Position numbers and translations under genes: made by a program. From Pseudomonadota bacterium (GTDB lineage Bacteria > Pseudomonadota > Alphaproteobacteria > Rhizobiales > Tepidamorphaceae), in assembly GCA_023435545.1 (NCBI GenBank), contig JAEYRQ010000238.1:1-5709 (forward strand): 5,709 nucleotides of DNA, read 5' to 3'. This document shows, one piece after another, positions 1 to 5,709 of this stretch (positions within the stretch are counted from its first letter, which is position 1; each line of letters opens with the position of its first letter). The notes beneath the pieces are model-generated. The model saw only the letters and a list, made by a program, of their open reading frames with translations. It searched no databases and was not told the origin of the DNA.

Positions 1-55
1 CATCCACCGTTCGACGCTCCCCGATCCCGGCTCGCTCTTCGCTTGGCCGGGATGA
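1..55 (-). repeat. Two-hairpin palindromic intergenic repeat, copy 1 (inverted, truncated by window edge)
   Basis: This is the outer half of the repeat also found at 2544-2653 and 5164-5257, in reverse orientation relative to those two. It holds hairpin A, with arms ATCCCGGC (24-31) and GCCGGGAT (46-53) around a 14-base loop, and ends in the same terminal GGGATGA (49-55). The linker CCGTTCGACGC (7-17) followed by CCCGATCCCGGCTC matches the reverse complement of copy 2 with only a few differences. The second hairpin should lie to the left of base 1, outside the window. The element sits 38 bases past the stop codon of the 93-2510 gene. No T-run follows the stem in the gene's direction, so an intrinsic terminator is not supported. 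Confidence 0.75.
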
Positions 56-92
56 CGACCGGTGGGCAAACGGGACCGTCGAAACGATCGAG

Positions 93-2510
93 TCATCCCC
101 TCAGCCGCTCCCCCCTCGGATCGTACAGCGTCCGGGCGCCGCGCGTTGCCGGATACTGCCGGCCATAGGCCTCGATCGCGAAGTCGCGGGTCTCGACGCC
201 GGCGGGGAGGTAGGCGAGGGCGATGGTGCGGCCGACGGTGTGGCCATAGCCGGCGCTGGTGGTGGTGGCGACGACAGCTCCGTCCGCGAGCACCGCCTCG
301 CCGCCGATCAGCGGGGCGAAGCCGTCGGTGGAGAGGGTGACAAGCCGTCGCGATGGGCCCTCGGCCTTGATCCGCGCCAGAGCATTCCGGCCGATGAAAT
401 CGCCTTTGTCCAGGGCAACGGCAAAGCCGAGCCCGGCCTCGAAAGGATCGGTGTCCGGCGTCACCTCGGCCGACCAGTAGACATAGCCCTTCTCGAGCCG
501 GAGCGACTCGATCGCCCGGTAGCCGACGTCGGCGATGCCATATGCAGAGCCCGCCGTCTTCAGCGCGTCATAAGCGGCAGCCGCCTGATCGGCCGGGATG
601 TGCAGCTCCCAGCCGAGCTCGCCGACATAGCCGACGCGGGCTGCCCGCGCCCGGGCCAGCCCGATCTCGATGTCGCGCACCGCCAGATAGGGGAAGGCCT
701 CGTTCGACACGTCGTCATGCGTGACGGCCTCCAGCACCGCCCGCGCCTTCGGCCCGACGAGGTTGATGACGGCAAAGGCCGAGGGGACGTCCTGAAGCGG
801 CGCCGATCCGTCACTCGGCAGGTGCCGGGCGATCCAGCCGGAATCGCGCACGCCGAACTGGCTGCCGGTGACGACATAGAAGCGATCGGCCGCAAGCCGC
901 ATGACCGTGACATCCGCCTCGATCCCGCCCCTGTCGTTGCAGAGCTGGGTGTAGACGCAGGTCCCGTCCGGCCGGTCGAGATCGTTGGCCGCGATCCGCT
1001 GCAATGCCGCGAGCGCGCCGGGGCCGGAGACCTCGAGCTTGGAGAACGAGGTCTGGTCGATCAACGCGACCGCCTCGCGCACCGCCCGGTGCTCGCGCGC
1101 GACCGCCTCGAACCAGCCCGGCCTCTCTTCGAAGCTCGGTGTCTCGGAGGCGACGACAGCGCCGGTGTCGAACCACAGCGGCCGTTCCCAGCCGGCCTTG
1201 GAGCCGTAGACCGCCCCTGCCGCCTCCAGCCGCCCGTAAAGCGGGCTCAGCCGCTGCGGGCGGGCTGAGGCCATTTCCTCGCCGGGATAGTGCAGCGCAT
1301 AGTAGCGGCCATAGGCCTCCGAGGACCGCGCGGCGAGCCAGGACCGGTTCGCCTGGTGCGAGGAGAAGCGGCGGACGTCGAAGGGCCAGAGATCCATGCC
1401 CGGATCGCCGTTGAGGATCCAGTTCGCCATCGCCTCGCCGGCCCCGCCCGAGGCGGCGATCCCGGCCGTGAAGCCGCAGGCGACGTAGAAGTTGTCGAGC
1501 TCGGGCGCGAGCCCCATCACCGGTTCGCCGTCCGCCGACACCGGAATCGGCCCATTGATGACGGCCTGGATGCCGATCTCGTCGAGGATAGGCAGGCGCC
1601 CGGCGGCCGGCAACAGGAAGCGTTCCAGCCGCTCGTAGTTCTCCGGGAACAGCTCCCGGCCGAACTCGAAGGGCACCCCCTCCGGCCAGCACGCGGGCGC
1701 GCCCTGCTCCCAGCCGCCGATGGCGAAGGCGCCGACATCCGGCTTCAGGTAGAAGATGCGGTCGGGATCGCGGAACGTGGGCGTCTGCGGCGTCACCTCG
1801 ATCTTCTTCTCCGTGACGACGTACTGATGCTCGACGGCGCCCGCAGCCAGGCTGACGCCGGCCATCTCGCCGATCCGCTTCGCCCAGATGCCGGCGGCGT
1901 TGACCACGCACTCGCAGGCGATCGCACCGTGGTCGGTCAGCACCCGGACGATCCGACGGCCAGCCGTCTCGAAGCCGGTGACGCGGACGCCCTCCCGGAT
2001 CGCGATGCCGCCCGCCCGTGCCACGCGCGCGTAGGCCTGGGTGAGCGCGTAGGGGTCGATGTAGCCGTCTGACGGGATCCAGGCCGCGCCGACGACGCCT
2101 TCGGTGGTCATCCAGGGGAAGCGGGCCTGCGCCTCGGTCGCCGAGATCTCGTGCGCCTCGAAGCCGAAGCCCTTGGCCTGGGTAAGCGAGCGGCGGATCT
2201 CCGCCAGCCGCTCCTGCGAGGAGGCGATGCGGATCGAGCCGGACTTGCGCCAGTCGACGACCTGTCCGGACTCGGCCTCCAGCCGGTCGAAGACGGCGAC
2301 CGAGTTCTGCATCAGCCGGGTGAGGTTCTTCTTCGAGCGCAGCTGCCCGACAAGGCCTGCCGCATGCCAGGTCGAGCCGTGGGTCAGCTGCGCCTTTTCC
2401 AGGACGACCACGTCCGAGACGCCGGCGCGGGCGAGATGGTAGGCGATCGCGCAGCCGACCGCGCCGCCGCCGATGATGACGATCCGGGCGTGGGAGGGAA
2501 GCGCGGTCAT
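93..2510 (-). CDS. FAD-dependent oxidoreductase with C-terminal GcvT module (dimethylglycine/sarcosine dehydrogenase family), second paralogue
   Basis: Predicted cytoplasmic flavoprotein of 805 residues that oxidises an N-methyl amine and passes the one-carbon unit to tetrahydrofolate; this role is known for the family and inferred here. Visible domains: an N-terminal FAD-binding DAO domain (about 9-370) with the nucleotide-binding loop GGGAVGC (14-20); a short FAO_M linker domain (about 371-425); a GCV_T folate-binding domain (about 430-700) with GGIEAD (528-533) and YVGELGWEL (628-636); and a GCV_T C-terminal barrel (about 715-800). His49 in STWHAAGL lies where mammalian dimethylglycine dehydrogenase and sarcosine dehydrogenase carry covalent FAD. 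Length suits bacterial members. No signal peptide or membrane segment is seen. I chose ATG at 2510, giving MTALP, because it matches MTDLP at the start of the neighbouring paralogue; a GTG at 2519 would add three residues. No clear Shine-Dalgarno sequence precedes either start. The substrate is unresolved: dimethylglycine, sarcosine or another N-methylated compound. Confidence 0.93.
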   Translation of the reverse strand: MTALPSHARIVIIGGGAVGCAIAYHLARAGVSDVVVLEKAQLTHGSTWHAAGLVGQLRSKKNLTRLMQNSVAVFDRLEAESGQVVDWRKSGSIRIASSQERLAEIRRSLTQAKGFGFEAHEISATEAQARFPWMTTEGVVGAAWIPSDGYIDPYALTQAYARVARAGGIAIREGVRVTGFETAGRRIVRVLTDHGAIACECVVNAAGIWAKRIGEMAGVSLAAGAVEHQYVVTEKKIEVTPQTPTFRDPDRIFYLKPDVGAFAIGGWEQGAPACWPEGVPFEFGRELFPENYERLERFLLPAAGRLPILDEIGIQAVINGPIPVSADGEPVMGLAPELDNFYVACGFTAGIAASGGAGEAMANWILNGDPGMDLWPFDVRRFSSHQANRSWLAARSSEAYGRYYALHYPGEEMASARPQRLSPLYGRLEAAGAVYGSKAGWERPLWFDTGAVVASETPSFEERPGWFEAVAREHRAVREAVALIDQTSFSKLEVSGPGALAALQRIAANDLDRPDGTCVYTQLCNDRGGIEADVTVMRLAADRFYVVTGSQFGVRDSGWIARHLPSDGSAPLQDVPSAFAVINLVGPKARAVLEAVTHDDVSNEAFPYLAVRDIEIGLARARAARVGYVGELGWELHIPADQAAAAYDALKTAGSAYGIADVGYRAIESLRLEKGYVYWSAEVTPDTDPFEAGLGFAVALDKGDFIGRNALARIKAEGPSRRLVTLSTDGFAPLIGGEAVLADGAVVATTTSAGYGHTVGRTIALAYLPAGVETRDFAIEAYGRQYPATRGARTLYDPRGERLRG

Positions 2511-2543
2511 TGCAGACACCGGGCTTTCGGGGAGACAGCTTCC

Positions 2544-2653
2544 GCGTCATCCCGGCCGCAGCGTGCAAGGCGCGCGGAGAGCCGGGATCGGGATGCGTCC
2601 AACGGTCCCGGCGTCCCGGTCCCGGATCGGCCTTGGGCCGTCCGGGATGACGC
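2544..2653 (+). repeat. Two-hairpin palindromic intergenic repeat, copy 2 (complete)
   Basis: This complete copy fills most of the gap between the two oxidoreductase genes. It is bounded by a perfect 12-base inverted repeat, GCGTCATCCCGG (2544-2555) and CCGGGATGACGC (2642-2653). Hairpin A has arms ATCCCGGC (2549-2556) and GCCGGGAT (2581-2588), with a 24-base loop that can itself pair (GCGTGC with GCGCGC). Hairpin B pairs GTCCCGGA (2619-2626) with TCCGGGAT (2641-2648), and CGGCC (2628-2632) with GGCCG (2636-2640), leaving one bulged T and a 3-base loop. On the minus strand the left end supplies an in-frame TGA (2547-2549) that limits how far upstream the 93-2510 gene could start. No direct target duplication is obvious at its flanks. 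Confidence 0.85.
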
Positions 2654-2676
2654 TGGAATTGAGAGTTCCCCTTCCA

Positions 2677-5124
2677 TCACGCCTTCACCCGCTCCATCCC
2701 GGGATCGTAGAGCGGCTCCATGAACACCCGCGCCGGCACTCGCTCGGTCGCGACCTCCAGTTCGTAGGTGCCACTCTCCACATAGGCGCGGTCGACCCCT
2801 TGCGCGTTGCGGACATAGCCGTAACCGATCGATTTCCCCACCGTGTAGCCGTAGCCTCCGCTGGTGAGCCAGCCGACGCGCTCGCCGTTCCGATAGATCG
2901 TCTCGCGGCCGACGAGCACGATGTCCGGATCCACGGTGAAGCCGGCGAGCAACTTCTTCAATGGCCCCTGCCGCTGCCGGTCGAGAGCCTCGCGGCCAAG
3001 GAAGGGCTGGTTGGTCTTGAGTTTCACCGCCCAGCTCAGGCCCGCCTCCAGCGGCGTGTGGTCCGGGCCGATGTCGGAGCCCCAGGCGCGGTAGCCCTTC
3101 TCAAGGCGCAGCGTCTCGATGGCGCGGTAGCCGGCCGGCCGGATGCCGAGGTCGGCACCCTTGTCCATCAGCGCTTCGTAGACGTTGACGACATACTCGG
3201 TCGGCACATGCAGCTCCCAGCCGAGCTCACCGACATAAGTGACCCGAAGCGCCACGACCGGCGCGCCGGCGACGCCGATCTCGCGCACGGCGCCGAACGG
3301 GAATGACTCGTTGGACAGGTCCTCGCGGGTGAGGCGGGACAAGAGCTCGCGGCTGTTCGGCCCCATCACCGACAGGGTTCCGTAAGCCGATGTAACGTCT
3401 ACCGCCTGGGCATTCAGCCCTGCCGGGATGTTTCGGCGGATCCAGTCGAGGTCGTGGGTGGCGAAGCCGGTTCCGGTGACAATGTAGTAGCGGTCGGCGG
3501 CAAGCCGGGCAACGGTGAGGTCGCACTCGATGCCGCCGCGCGAGTTGAGCATCTGCGTATAGACCAGCCGGCCCGGCGGACGTGACACGTCGTTGGCGCA
3601 GATCCACGACAGCGCGGCCTCCGCGTCCGGCCCGACCACCAGGAACTTGGCGAAGGACGACTGGTCGAACACCGTGACCGCTTCTCGGGTCGCCTGATGC
3701 TCGCGGCCGACCGCCTCGAACCAGTTCTGCCGGCCGAAGCCATAGATGTCGCGTGGTTCCTCCCCTTTCGATGAGTCGGCGAACCAGATCGGCCGCTCCC
3801 AGCCGAGCTTCTCCCCGAACGCGGCGCCGGTCGCCTTCAGCCAGTCATAGAGCGCCGAGCGGCGGCAGGGACGGCCGCTCGCGTGCTCCTCGCCCGGCCA
3901 GGCAATGGTGTAATGCTTGCCGTAGAGTTCGAGGGTGCGGGTGCGGATCCAGTCCGTGTCGAAATGCGGCCGTCCGAAGCGGCGGATGTCGACCGGCCAC
4001 AGGTCGAAGAGCGGCTCGCCGGCGACGATCCATTCGGCCAACGCCATGCCTGCGCCGCCGCCCGAGGCGATGCCGAAGGCGTTGAATCCTGCGCCGACGA
4101 AGAACCCGCGCTGTTCCGGCGCCTCGCCGAGGATGAAGTTGCCGTCCGGCGTGAAGCTCTCCGGGCCGTTGATCAGTTCCTTGATCCCGGCCGTGGAGAG
4201 CGCCGGCACGCGGCCGAGCGCCAGCTCCATGGTCGGCGAGAAGTGATCCCAGTCGGAGTTGAGCAAAGAGAACTCGAAGCCTCCGGGAATGCCGTCCTGG
4301 GCCCAGGGGATCGGGTTAGGCTCGTAGCCGCCCATCACGAGGCCGCCGACTTCCTCCTTGTAGTAGGTGAGGCGGTCCGGATCGCGCAGTGTCGGCAGGG
4401 TCGGAGTGACGCCTTCGATCCGCTCGGTGATCAGGTACTGGTGCTGCACCGAGACCAGCGGCACGTTGACGCCGGCAAGCCGGCCGATCTCACGCGCCCA
4501 CTGCCCGGCGCAGTTGACGACGATCTCGCAGCGAACCGTCCCCTTCGGCGTCTCGACGCCGCGGATGCGGCTGTCCTCGATCAGGATCGCGGTAACCGGC
4601 GTGTCCTCGAAGAACCGGACGCCGGTCATCCGGGCGCCCTTCGCCAGCGCCTGGGTGATGTCGGAGGGGTTGGCCTGGCCATCGGTCGGCAGATATGCCG
4701 CGCCAACGAGATCCGACACGTCCATCAGCGGCCAGAGCTCCTGCGCCTCCTTCGGGGTGAGCAGGTGCATCTCCAGCCCGAAGGAATGCGCCGTCGTCGC
4801 CTGCCGGCGCACCTCGGTCCAGCGGTCGGCATTGCAGGCGAGCCGCAGGCCGCCGTTCATCTTCCAGCCGGTGGCGAGCCCTGTTTCCTCTTCGAGCCGG
4901 GCGTAGAGCCTGACGGAATTCCCGAGCAGCTGGGTGATGTTGGCGGAGGTACGAAGCTGGCCGACGAGGCCCGCCGCGTGCCAGGTCGAGCCGGAGGTGA
5001 GCTTCGCCCGTTCCAGTACGATCGTGTCGGTCCAGCCGAGCTTGCCGAGATGGTAGGCCGTCGAGCAGCCGACGATGCCGCCGCCGATCACCACGGCGCG
5101 CGCTTCTGCCGGAAGGTCAGTCAT
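2677..5124 (-). CDS. FAD-dependent oxidoreductase with C-terminal GcvT module (dimethylglycine/sarcosine dehydrogenase family), first paralogue
   Basis: An 815-residue protein of the single-chain dimethylglycine/sarcosine dehydrogenase type, not the heterotetrameric SoxBDAG type. Domains in order: DAO/FAD-binding (about 9-370) with loop GGGIVGC (14-20); FAO_M (about 371-428); GCV_T (about 432-705) with GGIECD (530-535), YVGELGWEL (630-638) and LRLEKGYRAWG (672-682, close to the mammalian dimethylglycine dehydrogenase sequence there); and GCV_T C-terminal barrel (about 715-805). His49 in STWHAAGL corresponds to the covalently flavinylated histidine of the family. Asp535 lines up with the conserved acidic residue of T-protein that acts on the folate adduct (inference from motif position). 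The ATG at 5124 has a good ribosome binding site at 5133-5138. It is cytoplasmic, with no leader or membrane segment. The neighbouring paralogue aligns almost without gaps up to about residue 440; the 10-residue length difference falls mainly in the last domain. The preferred N-methyl substrate cannot be told from sequence alone. Confidence 0.94.
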   Translation of the reverse strand: MTDLPAEARAVVIGGGIVGCSTAYHLGKLGWTDTIVLERAKLTSGSTWHAAGLVGQLRTSANITQLLGNSVRLYARLEEETGLATGWKMNGGLRLACNADRWTEVRRQATTAHSFGLEMHLLTPKEAQELWPLMDVSDLVGAAYLPTDGQANPSDITQALAKGARMTGVRFFEDTPVTAILIEDSRIRGVETPKGTVRCEIVVNCAGQWAREIGRLAGVNVPLVSVQHQYLITERIEGVTPTLPTLRDPDRLTYYKEEVGGLVMGGYEPNPIPWAQDGIPGGFEFSLLNSDWDHFSPTMELALGRVPALSTAGIKELINGPESFTPDGNFILGEAPEQRGFFVGAGFNAFGIASGGGAGMALAEWIVAGEPLFDLWPVDIRRFGRPHFDTDWIRTRTLELYGKHYTIAWPGEEHASGRPCRRSALYDWLKATGAAFGEKLGWERPIWFADSSKGEEPRDIYGFGRQNWFEAVGREHQATREAVTVFDQSSFAKFLVVGPDAEAALSWICANDVSRPPGRLVYTQMLNSRGGIECDLTVARLAADRYYIVTGTGFATHDLDWIRRNIPAGLNAQAVDVTSAYGTLSVMGPNSRELLSRLTREDLSNESFPFGAVREIGVAGAPVVALRVTYVGELGWELHVPTEYVVNVYEALMDKGADLGIRPAGYRAIETLRLEKGYRAWGSDIGPDHTPLEAGLSWAVKLKTNQPFLGREALDRQRQGPLKKLLAGFTVDPDIVLVGRETIYRNGERVGWLTSGGYGYTVGKSIGYGYVRNAQGVDRAYVESGTYELEVATERVPARVFMEPLYDPGMERVKA

Positions 5125-5132
5125 GGGGTCGT

Positions 5133-5138
5133 TTCCTC
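5133..5138 (-). promoter_or_regulatory. Ribosome binding site of the 2677-5124 gene
   Basis: The minus strand reads GAGGAA here, complementary to the 16S rRNA tail, with 8 bases between it and the ATG at 5124. This fixes the start of the first oxidoreductase and contrasts with the second paralogue, which has no such motif. Confidence 0.7.
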
Positions 5139-5163
5139 GGGCATTGCTCTTGTGAGTTCCTCA

Positions 5164-5257
5164 TCATCCCGGCCGAGGGAAGCGAGAGCCGGGATCGGGA
5201 CGCAGGGAACGGTTGCGACATCCCGATCCCGGATCGGCCTGCGGCCGTCCGGGATGA
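5164..5257 (+). repeat. Two-hairpin palindromic intergenic repeat, copy 3 (complete)
   Basis: This complete copy lies between the kinase and first oxidoreductase genes, in the same orientation as copy 2. The ends are TCATCCCGG (5164-5172) and CCGGGATGA (5249-5257), a perfect 9-base inverted repeat. Hairpin A has arms ATCCCGGC (5166-5173) and GCCGGGAT (5188-5195) with a 14-base loop. Hairpin B pairs ATCCCGGA (5226-5233) with TCCGGGAT (5248-5255), and CGGCC (5235-5239) with GGCCG (5243-5247), around loop TGC and one bulged T. A further perfect 12-base inverted repeat, 5189-5200 with 5221-5232, joins the inner arms of the two hairpins and allows a competing fold. Neither strand shows a T-run after a stem. 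Confidence 0.85.
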
Positions 5258-5317
5258 CGTCGTCTGGATGCGGATCGGCGGCTGGCAGTCGGGGGCGGGC
5301 GCGCAGCATGACCACCG

Positions 5318-5709
5318 TCACATCTCCCCGAACGCGGCCATCGCGGCCTCGAACCGCTTCAGGTTCTCCGCCGTGTAGGCGCCGTAGTCGAAGGCGAGGC
5401 TGGAGTGGATCTCGGAGACCATGCTCCACATCGTCTCGCGCAGGAGCGAGGCGCACTTCATCGCCGCATAACGGCGGCGCAGGTCGTCAGTGACCGGGCG
5501 GTCGAAATAGGCCTCCAGCAGCCACTCCTCCTGTTCGGGCGTAAGGCCGTTGTTGGAGGCGAGCCCGCCGAGGTCGAACAGCGGCGAGTTGAAGCCCGCA
5601 TAGTCCCAGTCGATCAGCCAGATGCGCTCGCCGTCGTCGATCAGGTTGCCGGGCAAGAGGTCATTGTGGCCGAACACGACATCGACCGGTCCGACCGCCT
5701 GCTCCAGCG
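5318..5709 (-). CDS. Choline/ethanolamine kinase-like phosphotransferase (APH family), C-terminal part
   Basis: The open frame runs to the right edge of the window, so only the last 130 complete codons are present and the start lies outside. The visible part carries the phosphotransferase catalytic loop HNDLLPGN, followed by the metal-binding LIDWDYAG segment and FNSPLFDLGGL. This order is typical of choline kinase/LicA-like and thiamine-kinase-like members of the APH fold; members transfer phosphate from ATP to a hydroxyl of a small substrate. The IDW(D/E)YAG...N...FDL pattern resembles choline kinases more than aminoglycoside kinases, but the N-terminal lobe is missing and the substrate is not fixed. 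The C-terminus is a helical, hydrophilic stretch ending in AAMAAFGEM. It lies 193 bases upstream of, and on the same strand as, a dimethylglycine/sarcosine dehydrogenase-like gene, which fits a role near choline or methylated-amine metabolism (inference). An apparent GTG start at 5677 is internal, because coding sequence continues in frame upstream of it. Confidence 0.88.
   Translation of the reverse strand, partial: LEQAVGPVDVVFGHNDLLPGNLIDDGERIWLIDWDYAGFNSPLFDLGGLASNNGLTPEQEEWLLEAYFDRPVTDDLRRRYAAMKCASLLRETMWSMVSEIHSSLAFDYGAYTAENLKRFEAAMAAFGEM

Noticed and set aside
62..340. Small plus-strand open frame with Arg- and Trp-rich sequence
   Set aside because: Low-complexity translation, antisense to the end of the 93-2510 gene; no ribosome binding site or family motif was seen.
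240..2072. Plus-strand open frames (240-1268 and 1290-2072)
   Set aside because: They are antisense shadows of the 93-2510 gene with no motif; the minus-strand frame has full-length family similarity.
811..2568. Long minus-strand open frame of 585 codons
   Set aside because: It is a frame-shifted shadow of the 93-2510 gene; its translation is Arg/Ala/Gly-rich without any family motif, as expected in GC-rich coding DNA.
2544..2653. Rho-independent terminator between the oxidoreductase genes
   Set aside because: The stems are strong, but no T-run follows them on the minus strand, and the same sequence recurs as a repeat in all gaps, so a repeat is the better call.
2473..3306. Plus-strand open frame spanning the gap between the oxidoreductases
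   Set aside because: It crosses the palindromic repeat and is antisense to both genes, and its translation has no recognisable features.
5121..5456. Minus-strand open frame of 111 codons ending at the oxidoreductase start
   Set aside because: It overlaps the kinase's C-terminal coding region out of frame and reads through the repeat; its Arg/Pro-rich translation has no family motif.
3883..5493. Plus-strand open frame of 536 codons
   Set aside because: It is antisense to the first oxidoreductase and the kinase, runs through the intergenic repeat, has biased composition and shows no recognisable domain.

Overview
This window is a GC-rich (roughly two-thirds G+C by eye) stretch of a bacterial chromosome or large replicon. 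Codon use, the style of the intergenic palindromes and the gene types suggest an alphaproteobacterium, probably of the order Hyphomicrobiales. That placement is an inference; the window holds no taxonomic marker.

Layout: all three genes lie on the minus strand, so transcription runs from right to left. At the right edge is the 3' part of a gene for a choline/ethanolamine-kinase-like phosphotransferase (5318-5709, 5' end outside the window). After a 193-base gap comes a full gene for an 815-residue FAD oxidoreductase with a C-terminal glycine-cleavage T-protein module (2677-5124), of the dimethylglycine/sarcosine dehydrogenase type. After a 166-base gap comes a second, diverged member of the same family (93-2510, 805 residues). 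The first 92 bases lie downstream of that gene.

Each of the three gene-free gaps contains one copy of a roughly 95-110-base palindromic repeat built from two GC-rich hairpins (copies at 1-55, 2544-2653 and 5164-5257). Copies 2 and 3 have the same orientation. Copy 1 is inverted and cut off by the window edge. I see no convincing promoter and no hairpin followed by a T-run in any gap, so the three genes may form one transcription unit started upstream of the window, with the repeats lying in its untranslated spacers.

How the genes could work together (inference): a kinase of the choline/ethanolamine type next to two flavin- and folate-dependent N-demethylases points to use of choline-derived or other N-methylated amines, with methyl groups passed to tetrahydrofolate. 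The exact substrates cannot be read from the sequence. No known mobile element, CRISPR array, RNA gene or clearly new system is seen. The least routine feature is the repeat family.
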